A stretch of DNA of 64,000 nt from Mesorhizobium sp. WSM4313 (GTDB lineage Bacteria > Pseudomonadota > Alphaproteobacteria > Rhizobiales > Rhizobiaceae), in NCBI RefSeq assembly GCF_002294725.1, contig NZ_NSFT01000002.1, positions 124,001 to 188,000 of the forward strand, given 5' to 3'. A program made the translations under genes and the position numbers. Below the pieces are notes generated by a model, which made no database searches, was not told the DNA's origin, and worked only from the letters and a program-made list of their open reading frames with translations. Every line of letters begins with the position of its first letter. The first letter of the stretch is position 1. This document shows, piece after piece, positions 53,946 to 63,164 of the stretch.

Positions 53946-53980
53946 TGAGAACGTTCACACAAATGGCTGCTGTTTGTCAA
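53946..53980 (-). promoter_or_regulatory. LacI operator in the divergent frlD/frlB intergenic region
   Basis: TGAGAACGTTCACA (53946-53959) differs from the perfect site at 52995 by one base. On the minus strand a TTGACA box (53975-53980) begins 15 bases before it, so repression of the kinase gene is likely; the plus-strand gene starts at 54023 and may be controlled from the same site. Confidence 0.68.
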
Positions 53981-54022
53981 TTGTGCACCAGCCTCAAGCT
54001 TTCCAACGAGACGAGGATACCG

Positions 54023-55024
54023 ATGATTTCCGCACTGCCCGCCGATGTAGAACGCGCTCTGGCCGCTACAGCGGGCAAGCGGTTTTCGCATCTATTTCTC
54101 GTAGCGTGCGGCGGCTCGCTCTCGATCATGATGGCAGGAAAATACTTCGTCGACCGTCACAGCGGCACGATGGCCTGTGACATCTACAATGCGGATGAGT
54201 TCGTCTGCCGTGATCCGCGGCGCTTGGGGCCCGATACGCTCGTTGTCCTTTGCTCCCAGACCGGAACCACCAAGGAGACGGTGCGCGCAGCCGACCATGC
54301 CCGTGATCGAGGCGCCATGACGATCGGCATGACACTCGACCAAGCATCGCCGCTTGCTCGTGCGGTCGATCACTCGATCGCCTACCAGGCTTCTTATACG
54401 ACGGGCAAAACAATCGATTCAGCCTACAGCAACTACGGAGTGCTCTACATGGTGCTCGCTGGCCTGATCGATGAGCGAGAGAATGCCGGATTGACCGCCG
54501 ACCTGCTGATCAGCCTCCGCCATCTCCAGCCGGCGATCGATCGTGCGCACCAAACCTTTGACGACCGCTTTCAGACCTTTGCACCCCGCTTTGCGCCGCG
54601 TGATGCAATCTACACTCTCGCCAGCGGCGCCAGCTACGGCGCAGCCTATTCGTACGCTATCTGCGTTTTAATGGAGATGCAGTGGTACGACTCGCAGGCC
54701 ATACATGCCAACGAGTTCTTCCATGGTCCTTTCGAGGTGGTAGACGAGGATGCCGGCTTCATCGTGATGCTGGGCCTGGACGAGACACGGCGCCTCACTG
54801 AGCGCGCGCGCGACTTCCTTTTCAAATATGGCAGCCGTGGGAACATCCTGCTGCTCGACGCGACGGAACTCGATCTCACGGGCATGGTAGATCGGATCAA
54901 GCCTTATCTCGTGCCTCTGGTCTTCTTCGACACTCTGTGGCGGTTTGCCTACAAGCTGGCCGATCTGCGCGACCGGCCGATGCTTGAGGGCCGGCGCTAC
55001 ATGAAGAAGCTGAAGGACTACTAG
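54023..55024 (+). CDS. frlB: SIS-domain deglycase, FrlB-like (fructosamine 6-phosphate deglycase type)
   Basis: 333 residues from the ATG behind GAGGAT; a longer in-frame start at 53939 would run through the operator. Two SIS sugar-isomerase domains are visible: FLVACGGSLSIMMAGKYF and CSQTGTTKETVRAADHARD in the first, TLASGASYGAAYSYA and HANEFFHGPFEVV in the second. FrlB-type enzymes split 6-phosphofructosyl-amino acids into glucose 6-phosphate and free amino acid. The kinase next door supplies the substrate. Confidence 0.82.
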   Translation: MISALPADVERALAATAGKRFSHLFLVACGGSLSIMMAGKYFVDRHSGTMACDIYNADEFVCRDPRRLGPDTLVVLCSQTGTTKETVRAADHARDRGAMTIGMTLDQASPLARAVDHSIAYQASYTTGKTIDSAYSNYGVLYMVLAGLIDERENAGLTADLLISLRHLQPAIDRAHQTFDDRFQTFAPRFAPRDAIYTLASGASYGAAYSYAICVLMEMQWYDSQAIHANEFFHGPFEVVDEDAGFIVMLGLDETRRLTERARDFLFKYGSRGNILLLDATELDLTGMVDRIKPYLVPLVFFDTLWRFAYKLADLRDRPMLEGRRYMKKLKDY

Positions 55025-55087
55025 GTCTACCGTTCTTCGCCCAATCTCGGCCTCCCCCATTCCTCTTCAGCGCAGAAAGAACTTCCC

Positions 55088-56215
55088 ATGACCACATCCC
55101 CAAAGCCGCGCAAGGTGATCGTCGTCGGCGCAGGCATCTTTGGTGTCTCCTCCGCCCTGCATCTTGCTCGTCTTGGCCTCGACGTGACGATCGTGAACGA
55201 TGGAGCGCCCACCAAAGGGGCTTCGGGCCGTTCACTCTCCTGGCTGAACTCGGCGCGGCGCGCCAACACTGCCTATCACCGATTAAGGATGGCCGGCATC
55301 GATCGCTATCGCACGCTGGCCGCCACAAAGCCGGAAACGGCATCGTGGCTCCGCTTTGACGGCGGCCTGACTTGGGATGCGGATGAGGACAAAAACCAGA
55401 TCGTCTCGATCTGCCAGCTGGAGCAGAACATCGGCTATGACGCCCTGTTGCTCAGCCCGGCGGAAGTGGCCGCCGTGACGCCCGGCGTCAATGCCGGTGC
55501 GATCAGTCCACAGGGCGCCATCTTCAATCCTGGCGAAGGATGGGTCGACTTGCCTTCTCTGATCGATCTTCTGCTCATCGAATTTCGCGCTCGTGGAGGC
55601 AAGCTTATCCAGGATGCCGGACGTGTGCGGATAGACACCACAGGCGGCCGCGCACGTGGCGTCGTCATTGCCGGCGATGCGCCGATCGAGGCGGGTTCGG
55701 TGCTGCTTGCTGTTGGACCGGCGACGCCTGCCATGCTTGCCGAGATCGACATCTATGTCCCCGACGCCACGCCGATTTCATTGCTCCTAAAGACCAAACC
55801 GATCAAGACAGCCCTCCGTGCCGTGCTGAATACGCCGCGTGTTGCGGTGCGTCCGACGCCGGACGGTGCACTTGTTTTGGATTCTGCATGGTCGGAGGAA
55901 CAAGTGGTGGCTAACTCGGATGGCACTTACACCGTGCACGACAAGACCATCCGAGGGCTACTCGACGAAGCCAGTGCAGTGCTCGATGGCAATCCGCGGC
56001 TCCAGCTCGCCGCCTACGCCGTCGGCCCGAAGCCTATCCCCGGCGACGGCGAGCCGGTGCTTGGAGAGCTCGAGACCATTCCTGGTCTCCACGTTGCCTT
56101 CAGCCACAGTGGCGCCACGCTTGGACTGATTGTCGGAGAGTTGCTTGCCCGTGAGATTGTCTCAGGCAACCCGCACCCAATGCTCGCGGCCTTCCGCGCC
56201 AGCCGTTTCAGTTGA
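55088..56215 (+). CDS. FAD-dependent amine/Amadori oxidoreductase (DadA-like family)
   Basis: 375 residues of the glycine-oxidase/DadA superfamily. The FAD-binding start is KVIVVGAGIFGVSSALHLARLG, followed by TKGASGRSLSWLN. The C-terminal half closes the FAD site with VGPKPIPGDGEPVLGELETIPGL, then HSGATLGLIVGELLARE. It begins 63 bases after the deglycase stop. In agrobacteria, a related oxidase takes apart fructosyl-amino acids; here it could be a second route beside the kinase and deglycase, or process the freed amino acid. Confidence 0.8.
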   Translation: MTTSPKPRKVIVVGAGIFGVSSALHLARLGLDVTIVNDGAPTKGASGRSLSWLNSARRANTAYHRLRMAGIDRYRTLAATKPETASWLRFDGGLTWDADEDKNQIVSICQLEQNIGYDALLLSPAEVAAVTPGVNAGAISPQGAIFNPGEGWVDLPSLIDLLLIEFRARGGKLIQDAGRVRIDTTGGRARGVVIAGDAPIEAGSVLLAVGPATPAMLAEIDIYVPDATPISLLLKTKPIKTALRAVLNTPRVAVRPTPDGALVLDSAWSEEQVVANSDGTYTVHDKTIRGLLDEASAVLDGNPRLQLAAYAVGPKPIPGDGEPVLGELETIPGLHVAFSHSGATLGLIVGELLAREIVSGNPHPMLAAFRASRFS

Positions 56216-56735
56216 GAGGCAACGTTAATTGTCTAAATGGGCTATGGTAGCTCAACGTTAGACTCCATCTGAATCAGAAGCACGCCGATTTCACCGAATG
56301 CGACGCCCCTTCGAAATGCCAAAAGACACTTCGAGCTTCTTCAAACGAGAGGGTTCGAATCCATGATATGAATCGACTCTCAAAAATTCAGCGAGAACAG
56401 TAGATGTAGGCATAGTGTGGTAGGCTCGGAGGGCGTGAGAACAAACGGGAAAATCAATACGTTAGCGGCTGGCCCGCCAACCTTTTTCCCTCGTACTCTC
56501 TCGTATGGTCTGACGAACCCAATGACCAAGATGGAGAGTGACCTGAAGCTGTTCCATGCGCAATTCAACCCTACGTTAAGACGATCCCTCCCCTCTTTGA
56601 ACGCCCTCGACACTTCCTCAAGCTTTCCGCTGAACCAGCCGTTCTGAGCCGAATCCGACTCAAGCATTCCATGAGTAAACGGCGGCTCTGCGCCAAGAAG
56701 TGGGCTTGGCGATCGCGCGGCCACCGAGCGAGTGG
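56216..56735. other. Intergenic stretch between the two catabolic modules
   Basis: 520 bases between the convergent oxidoreductase and SDR genes. Only short open frames exist, and none has known motifs. A minus-strand frame running out of the SDR gene contains a stretch resembling protein (around 56450-56670, LESDSAQNGWFSGKLEE) but has no start signal that I trust. No clear terminator hairpin is seen. Confidence 0.5.
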
Positions 56736-57503
56736 TCAGTGGTAGTAGATGCCGCCGTCGACGTTGAGCGCCTGGCCGGTGACGAAGGCCGAGAGATCGG
56801 AAGCGAAAAACAGCGCCGGTCCGACGATATCTTCCGGCGCGCCGAGGCGCTTCAGCGCGGCGACATCCTCCCAATGGCGGATCGCGGCTTCGCTGCCCAG
56901 ATTGTTCTTGCCCATCTCGGTCAGGATGATGCCGGGGCAGATGGCATTGACGGTAACGCCGTCCATGCCGACCTCCTGCGCCAGCACGCGGGTGAGCGTG
57001 ATCACCACCGCCTTGGTTGCGGCGTAGTGGCCCTGCGTCGGCACGCCCTGCCGGCCGGCGATAGAGGCGATGTTGATCACCCGGCCGGACTTCCTGGCGC
57101 GCATATGCGGCAGCACCGCCTGGCACATCATCAGCACGCCCTTGGCGTTGACGTCGAAATGCGCGTCCCAGTTGGCCTCGTCGAGGTCCTGCAGCAGGCT
57201 GGGCTTGAGAATGCCGGCATTGTTGACCAGCACATCGATGCTGCCGGCAGCCTCGAGCAGCGCCTGCGCCGTCGCTTCGACGTCCTTCTTGTTGCTGACA
57301 TCCATTGTGTAGACATAGGCCTTGCGGCCGGCTGCCTCGATCTCGCCTCTGGTCGCGTCGAGCCCGGCCGCCTGCGAGGGCAGATCGGTGATGGCGACGT
57401 CGAAGCCCGCTTCGGCTAGCCCCTTCGCGAGCGCCCTGCCGATGCCGCGGCTGGCGCCGGTGACGAGAGCCGTCTTGCCCTTGGCTTCGGGGAGAATGGT
57501 CAT
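56736..57503 (-). CDS. SDR-family dehydrogenase of the sugar operon, last gene
   Basis: 255 residues of a classical short-chain dehydrogenase. The cofactor loop is TGASRGIGRALA, with NNAGI, the catalytic Ser region in IASIAGRQG, and YAATK. It ends FVTGQALNVDGGIYYH, the FabG-type tail. Substrates are probably polyols or sugars, but sequence alone cannot name one. Its start overlaps the kinase stop by four bases. Confidence 0.87.
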   Translation of the reverse strand: MTILPEAKGKTALVTGASRGIGRALAKGLAEAGFDVAITDLPSQAAGLDATRGEIEAAGRKAYVYTMDVSNKKDVEATAQALLEAAGSIDVLVNNAGILKPSLLQDLDEANWDAHFDVNAKGVLMMCQAVLPHMRARKSGRVINIASIAGRQGVPTQGHYAATKAVVITLTRVLAQEVGMDGVTVNAICPGIILTEMGKNNLGSEAAIRHWEDVAALKRLGAPEDIVGPALFFASDLSAFVTGQALNVDGGIYYH

Positions 57504-58465
57504 GCTGCTTCCACCTTTGATGTCTTGACCGGGAGCGAGTTCATCGCCGCGATCGTGTCGTCGAACGAAACGAGTTTGCCGTCGGAGCCGAGCCCCATCG
57601 CCACCTTGGCGGCGACGGCGCTGGCAAAGCGTGCGGACTGCCTCAGGTCCCAGCCCTTGACGATGCCGACGATGATGCCGGCGGTGAAGGAATCGCCGCA
57701 GCCCGTGGTGTCGAACACGTCGACCTCGAAGGCGGGCAGATGGAAATCCTCGCCATGCTCGGGCGAGACATGCACACCGTGGGCGCCGAGCGTGAGGATG
57801 CAGTTCTTGACGCCCCTCGCCTTGAAGAAGGCGGCGACGCGGGCCGGATCGCGGTCATGCGCCATCTCGCCGGCTTCGTCGATGCTGGGCACGAAATAGT
57901 CGATGTAAGGAAGGCACGGCTCGACCAGCTTCCAGGTCTCCGGCGTCGCTTGGATGAGGTCGAAAGTGGTGATGCGGCCAAGCGCCTTCGCGCGCTTCAA
58001 CAGCCGTACCGTTGGTTCGCCGTCAAAGCGCTTCAACAGGCCGGTGCCGCCGACATGGACTACGGTCGCGTCGAGCGCGGCATCGAGATCAGCATCGGCG
58101 ACCTCGAACAGGGTCGCGGTGCCGGGCACATGCAGAGCCGGCCGCTCGCCGTTCGGCCGCACGGGCAGGATGGTGGAAGACGTCTGGACGCTGCCGTCGC
58201 GGCGGACAAGGCTCGTCTCTAGACCGTATTTCTTGAGCTTGGCGAGGAACCAGTCGCCCATATCGTCGGTGCCGAGCGTGGTGACGGCGCGCGTCTTCAG
58301 GCCGAGAATGGCGCAGTCCATGCCGGTCGCGCCCGCCGTGCCGGCGACGGTCATGCGGATCTCCTCGATATAGTCGGCCCGGCCGCCTTCGGGGATGCGC
58401 GAGACCGGCCGCCCGAGAATGTCGAGGACGTAGAAGCCGATCGAGCTGACGTCGAATTGCGGCAT
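57500..58465 (-). CDS. PfkB-family carbohydrate kinase
   Basis: 321 residues. It starts FDVSSIGFYVLDILGRPV, has the Gly-rich VAGTAGATGMDCA in the substrate region, and ends with DTTGCGDSFTAGIIVG, in which Cys replaces the usual Ala of GAGD. Catalytic Asp is kept. It would phosphorylate a pentose or similar sugar taken up by the adjacent importer; the class II aldolase could split the product. The gap to the upstream permease is 21 bases. Confidence 0.87.
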   Translation of the reverse strand: MPQFDVSSIGFYVLDILGRPVSRIPEGGRADYIEEIRMTVAGTAGATGMDCAILGLKTRAVTTLGTDDMGDWFLAKLKKYGLETSLVRRDGSVQTSSTILPVRPNGERPALHVPGTATLFEVADADLDAALDATVVHVGGTGLLKRFDGEPTVRLLKRAKALGRITTFDLIQATPETWKLVEPCLPYIDYFVPSIDEAGEMAHDRDPARVAAFFKARGVKNCILTLGAHGVHVSPEHGEDFHLPAFEVDVFDTTGCGDSFTAGIIVGIVKGWDLRQSARFASAVAAKVAMGLGSDGKLVSFDDTIAAMNSLPVKTSKVEAA

Positions 58466-58486
58466 GGCTGACCTAACCTTTCGAAT

Positions 58487-59473
58487 TCAATGGGCGGCGC
58501 GGCGCAGGCCGAAGCTCGCGGCCAGCACCAGGAAGACGAGCACGCCGATGCCGACCTGCTGCCAGTAGAAATTCCAGCCGACGAGCAGCAGCCCGTTCTT
58601 GACGATGGCGAGCAGCAGCACGCCGAGCAGCGTGCCGATGACCGAGGGCTTGCGCTCGCGGCTCAGCGTCGTACCGATGAAGGTGGCGCCGATAGCATCG
58701 AGCAGGAACGCGTTGCCGGAGAGCGGCACGTACGACTTCACCGTCGACGACAGAAGGATGCCGGTGACACCGGCGAGCAGCGCGCACAAAACATGCACCA
58801 TCGACAATTCGCGCGGCACGCGGATGCCGGAATACCAGGCCACGCCCGGCTGCGCGCCCATGGCCTGCACGTAACGGCCGAAGACTGAGCGATGCAGCAG
58901 GACATGGACCGCGATGACGAGGACGATCAGAACGAGGACCGGGGTCGGTATCCCGAACAAAGCGGTGCGGGCGATGGCGTTGAACTGGTCTGCTGCATAA
59001 CCACTTGTGAGATAGATCGGCTGGCCGCCGCTGGTGGCGAGCTGCTGCGTGCTCTGGCCGATGAAGAGCACGCCGAGCGTCGCCAGGAAGGGGCTGATGT
59101 TGAGCCTGGTGATCAGTATCGCGTTGAGGATACCCACGATCAAAGCGGCGCCGAGCCCGCCCGCGACGCCGACGACGCCGCCGTAGCCGGCGGCCAGAAG
59201 CATGACGAAGATCATGCTTGCCATGTCGACCGAGACGCCGACCGACAGATCGATGCCACCCGACGAGATGACGATGGTGAGACCCAGCGCGACGATCGCC
59301 AGCATGACGACGTTGTTGACCAGCACGTTGAAGAGGTTGGCCGGCGTCAGGAAGGTCGGGCTCGCCACGGCGAATAATATGACGATAACCGCGAAGGCGA
59401 TGAGCACGCTGTATTTGGCGAGGAAGCCGCGCACACTCACCTTGGCTGAATTGTCGTTGGCTGAGACGCTCAT
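58487..59473 (-). CDS. Ribose-type ABC importer permease (RbsC-like)
   Basis: 328 residues with about eight hydrophobic helices. LTIVISSGGIDLSVGVSVDMASM and FIGQSTQQLATSGGQPIYLTSG are RbsC/BPD_transp_2 marks, as is PLSGNAFLLDAIGATFIGGT-like text near the end. It forms the channel together with the 59470 permease, whose stop it overlaps by four bases. Confidence 0.88.
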   Translation of the reverse strand: MSVSANDNSAKVSVRGFLAKYSVLIAFAVIVILFAVASPTFLTPANLFNVLVNNVVMLAIVALGLTIVISSGGIDLSVGVSVDMASMIFVMLLAAGYGGVVGVAGGLGAALIVGILNAILITRLNISPFLATLGVLFIGQSTQQLATSGGQPIYLTSGYAADQFNAIARTALFGIPTPVLVLIVLVIAVHVLLHRSVFGRYVQAMGAQPGVAWYSGIRVPRELSMVHVLCALLAGVTGILLSSTVKSYVPLSGNAFLLDAIGATFIGTTLSRERKPSVIGTLLGVLLLAIVKNGLLLVGWNFYWQQVGIGVLVFLVLAASFGLRRAAH

Positions 59474-60501
59474 CGCGAACCCTCCGAACCGCGGGCAAAG
59501 GATGTGATGGCCACCACCAGCAGGATCAGCGCGCCCTGCACGCCGTTGACCCAGTAGCTGGAGACGTTGAGCAGCTGGAAACCGTTCGCGAGCAGGCCGA
59601 TGAACAGCACACTGAGCAGTGTGCCGCCCATGGTCGGCACGAAGCGGCGCGAAAAGACGGTGCCAAGCAAGGCCGCCGCCAGCACCGACAGAAGCAGCTC
59701 ACCGGAACCGGGCGTGCTGGCCGACAGGCGCGAGACGGTGAGGATCGCCGCCACCGCCGCGCAGAGGCCGCTTAGAACATAGGTGAAGGAGACATAGAAG
59801 GGCACGCTGATGCCGGCCGCGCGCGCCGCCTCGGGATGGCCGCCGACAGCGTAGAGCCTGAGACCGAAAGAAGTACCGTGAACGAGCACGATCATGATCG
59901 CGGAGAAGACGATCAGCGCCCAGGCAAGCGCGGAGACGCCGAGGAAGCTGCCCGAAACCAGCACGCCGAGCAGCGGGGAGGATGCGCCGACCACCGTGTT
60001 CTGGGTGAGCGTGAGTTCCATGCCGGCTGCGACGTTGAGCACGGCAAGCGTTGCGAGCAACGGCAGGATGCCGAGGCCGACCACGGCAAGGGCGTTCAAC
60101 GCGCCGACCGCCATGCCGACGGCGATGGCCGCGAGCACGGAAAGGAAATCGCCATAGCCCATCGACAAGAGCGTCGCGTAGACGGCGGCGCAGAGCCCCA
60201 TATTGGCGGCGATCGACAGATCTATGCCGCCTTCAGTGACATCGGAACCGCCGCCGATGATGACGGCCGTCATGCCATAGGCGAGCACACCTAGAATCGC
60301 CGACTGCTCGACGACGTTGATCAGGTTGAAGGTCGAGGTGAAGCCCGGCGCGAAGATGACGAAATAGGCCATGATCGCGGCGAAGGCGGCGATCGCGCCG
60401 AGCCGCACGACGAGCGCGCCAAAGCGCCGGCCGGCGCTCTTTGCGGCGGTCTGCTTCTCGTCGGAAACGCCGACTTCGGTGTGGAGAACAGTCGCGCTCA
60501 T
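59470..60501 (-). CDS. Second ribose-type ABC importer permease
   Basis: 343 residues, BPD_transp_2 family like its neighbour, with GMTAVIIGGGSDVTEGGIDLSIAAN near the second helix and AAALLGTVFSRRFVPTMGGTLL near the end. Its N-terminus carries an extra cytoplasmic stretch (SDEKQTAAKSAGRRF). Two different permeases suggest a heterodimeric channel. Stop and start overlap with both neighbours. Confidence 0.87.
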   Translation of the reverse strand: MSATVLHTEVGVSDEKQTAAKSAGRRFGALVVRLGAIAAFAAIMAYFVIFAPGFTSTFNLINVVEQSAILGVLAYGMTAVIIGGGSDVTEGGIDLSIAANMGLCAAVYATLLSMGYGDFLSVLAAIAVGMAVGALNALAVVGLGILPLLATLAVLNVAAGMELTLTQNTVVGASSPLLGVLVSGSFLGVSALAWALIVFSAIMIVLVHGTSFGLRLYAVGGHPEAARAAGISVPFYVSFTYVLSGLCAAVAAILTVSRLSASTPGSGELLLSVLAAALLGTVFSRRFVPTMGGTLLSVLFIGLLANGFQLLNVSSYWVNGVQGALILLVVAITSFARGSEGSR

Positions 60502-62033
60502 GCGGCCACCCCATCGGTGTTCGAGCGCGCGCCGGACGAAGCCGCCAGCAGCGCGTCGCTGTTCATCGCGGGACCGGAGAAGCTGCTGGCAAGCCGGCCG
60601 CGATAGACGACCAGGACACGGTCGCAGACGCCGACCAGCTCGAGCAGGTCGGAGGACAAAAGCAGGATCGCCGCGCCCTCGCCCGCCAGCCGGTTCAGCA
60701 GGTTGTAGATCTCGACCTTGGCGCCGACATCGACGGCGACCGTCGGCTCATCCAGCACATAGACGCGCGACTGGCAGCTCAGCCATTTGGCGATCGCCAC
60801 CTTCTGCTGGTTGCCGCCGGAGAGCTCGCGCACCAGCGCGTCGCGATGCGGTGTCTTGATCGACAGTTCCTTGATCAGGCCGTCCACCGCCTGGTTCTCA
60901 GCGCCACGGCTGACCATGCCGCTGCGCGAATAGCGGCGCAGGCTGGCCAAGGAGATGTTCTCGCGCACGGACAGACCAAGCGCCACGCCATGCGCACGGC
61001 GATCTTCCGGCAGCATGGCGATGCCATCGCGCACGGCCTTGACCGGCGTGGACAGCGACAGCTCCCTGCCCTCGACCTTGACTTGGCCGCCATCGGCAGT
61101 CTTGAGGCCGAACAGGCACTGGACGATCTCCTTGGCGCCGGAGCCGAGCAGCCCGGTGAGGCCGACGATCTCGCCGGCGCGCACATTGAAGCCGATGTTC
61201 TCGAAACTGCCGCCTAGGCGGAGGTTGGAAACCTCCAGCACCGGCGCGCCTAAAGTGACCGAGCGCTTCGGGAACATCTCGCCGACATCACGGGCAATCA
61301 TCATCGCGATGATCTCGTCGATCGGCGTCTGGCGCGGATCGACTGTGCCGACATCGGTGCCGTTGCGCATCACGGTGACGCGGTCGCAGAGTTTTTCGAT
61401 CTCCTGCATGTAGTGGGAAATGAAGACCACGGCGATGCCGTCGTCGCGCAGCCGGCGCAGCACGTCGAACAGGCTGTCGACCTCGCGCTTTACGAGCGCC
61501 GCCGTCGGCTCGTCCAGCACCAGCACCGACGCCTTCTGCGCCAGCGCCCGGGTGATCTGCACCACCTTCTGCTGCGCCGTGGTGAGGTCCTTGACGAGGG
61601 TTCCGGGCGGCAGTTCCATGCCGAAGAAGCGCTTCAACAGATCAGCGGCGCGGCGCTCCATGGCACGGCGGCTGACGAATGGACCGAGGCCGATTTCGTG
61701 GCCGAGGAAGACGGCTTCGCCGACGGTCGCGGTCGGCACCAGAAGCCTGTCCTGATGGATGAAGTGCACGCCGAGCTTTTCGACCGACGCTGGTGTCAGC
61801 GAGGTAATGACCTCGCCATTGATGACGATCGTGCCGCTGTCCGGCTTGATGATGCCGGCCAGCACCTTGATAATGGTCGACTTGCCGGCGCCGTTCTGGC
61901 CGACAAGGCCGAGGATCGAGCCGCGCGCGATCTCAAGGTTCGCGTTTTCCAGCGCGCGCACCGGACCGAACCGTTTCGATATGCCCGTCATCGATACAGC
62001 AATTTCTCTTGTTGCTGTCTGCATGGCCGTCAA
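60498..62033 (-). CDS. Sugar ABC importer double ATPase (RbsA/MglA type)
   Basis: 511 residues with two ABC ATPase domains. The first has GQNGAGKSTIIKVLAGI and VLVLDEPTAALV, the second GLLGSGAKEIVQCLFG, degenerate at Walker A as usual for the C-terminal half of this family, and LSGGNQQKVAIAKWL with VYVLDEPTVAVDVG. The pattern matches RbsA, MglA and XylG. It energises uptake by the two permeases. It starts 59 bases downstream of the binding-protein stop. Confidence 0.9.
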   Translation of the reverse strand: MTAMQTATREIAVSMTGISKRFGPVRALENANLEIARGSILGLVGQNGAGKSTIIKVLAGIIKPDSGTIVINGEVITSLTPASVEKLGVHFIHQDRLLVPTATVGEAVFLGHEIGLGPFVSRRAMERRAADLLKRFFGMELPPGTLVKDLTTAQQKVVQITRALAQKASVLVLDEPTAALVKREVDSLFDVLRRLRDDGIAVVFISHYMQEIEKLCDRVTVMRNGTDVGTVDPRQTPIDEIIAMMIARDVGEMFPKRSVTLGAPVLEVSNLRLGGSFENIGFNVRAGEIVGLTGLLGSGAKEIVQCLFGLKTADGGQVKVEGRELSLSTPVKAVRDGIAMLPEDRRAHGVALGLSVRENISLASLRRYSRSGMVSRGAENQAVDGLIKELSIKTPHRDALVRELSGGNQQKVAIAKWLSCQSRVYVLDEPTVAVDVGAKVEIYNLLNRLAGEGAAILLLSSDLLELVGVCDRVLVVYRGRLASSFSGPAMNSDALLAASSGARSNTDGVAA

Positions 62034-62092
62034 TCCTGGTTGGCTGTGACGGGCGGCCGCATAGGCGCGGCTGCCCGTCGTTCCGTTCCGTC

Positions 62093-63094
62093 CTATTGAA
62101 CGCCAGCTTTCTCGGCGGCGTCGAGGAACGGCTTTCCTTTTTCGGCGGCGTTTTCCTTGTTGATCAGCACCGAAGGCACGAAAGTGAACGGCGGCACCTT
62201 TTGGCCGGCCAGATATTCGGCGGCGTTGTCGACCGAGGTCTTGCCGATCTCATAGGGCTGCTGAGCCGCGACCGCGCCGGCCGACGACTTCGGGTCCATC
62301 ACCATCTTGATGACTTCCGGGCTGCCGTCGATTCCGTAGGTCTTGACCTCGTTGCGGCCGGCGGCTTCGACCGCCTGCGTGGCGCCGATCTGCGGCACGT
62401 CCCAGCACGCCCAAACCGCGCCGATCGACCCCTTCTCGGGCGACTTGGTCAGCATGTCGGTGACATTGGAATAGGCGCTCTGCACCGTGTTCGGGATGAC
62501 GTCGCGCAGTTCCGGCTCGATGATCTTCACATCCGGGAACGAGGTCAGCACGTATTTCAGCTGGTCGTAGCGGATCTTGCAGACTGGCACGCTGTAGAAG
62601 CCGTTGAAGACCAGCACATTGCCCTTGCCGCCCATGTCGGCGACCATCTGCAGCGCGATCTCGGCGCCGATATTGTAGTTGTTCGACGTGGTGTTGTTGA
62701 TGGCGTGCGGCGTCGCGGTGTCGACCGTGAACAGCGGAATGCCGGCGTCGCGGATCTTCTGCAGCCAGGGGTTCAGCACTTCGAGGTTGCCGAGCTGCTC
62801 GATGATGGCGTCGGGCTTCTGGGCGATCAGCGTCTGCAGCTGCGCGATCTGCTGCTGGTCCTTGCGGCCGGCATCGAGCGCGATGACTTCACCGCCGAGT
62901 TCCTTGACGCGGTCCTGGATGCCGCGGAACGCCATCAGGTCCCAATAGTGGTCCGTGCCGATGGCGGAGACACCGATGCGCTTGCCCTTGAGCGACAGCT
63001 CCTCGGCACTCGCGCCGGAGACGGCGGCAACGCTGCAAGCCGCCGCTAATCCAAAAGCGAGCGCCTTGACGAGGCCTTTCATGGATCTGGTCAT
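62093..63094 (-). CDS. Sugar-binding protein of the ribose-type ABC importer
   Basis: 333 residues from the Met at 63094, chosen because GGAGG lies seven bases away; the ATG at 63100 is too close to it. The signal peptide is SMKGLVKALAFGLAAACSVAA with cleavage near SASAEE. The body shows KRIGVSAIGTDHYWDLMAF, then PDAIIEQLGNLEVL and ACWDVPQIGATQAVEAAG, the periplasmic-binding family 4 pattern. The sugar is unknown. A longer reading frame from 63181 reaches into the aldolase. Confidence 0.87.
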   Translation of the reverse strand: MTRSMKGLVKALAFGLAAACSVAAVSGASAEELSLKGKRIGVSAIGTDHYWDLMAFRGIQDRVKELGGEVIALDAGRKDQQQIAQLQTLIAQKPDAIIEQLGNLEVLNPWLQKIRDAGIPLFTVDTATPHAINNTTSNNYNIGAEIALQMVADMGGKGNVLVFNGFYSVPVCKIRYDQLKYVLTSFPDVKIIEPELRDVIPNTVQSAYSNVTDMLTKSPEKGSIGAVWACWDVPQIGATQAVEAAGRNEVKTYGIDGSPEVIKMVMDPKSSAGAVAAQQPYEIGKTSVDNAAEYLAGQKVPPFTFVPSVLINKENAAEKGKPFLDAAEKAGVQ

Positions 63095-63164
63095 TTTCAT
63101 TCCTCCCTTGTTGATCGCTCCGGGCCTTCCCGGAGGATATGCGAAACTGTGAAATTGCTGCCCC

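Noticed and set aside
56380..57126. A long minus-strand frame extending from the SDR gene
   Set aside because: Its first two thirds are an out-of-frame reading of the SDR; the last part has no motif or start signal.
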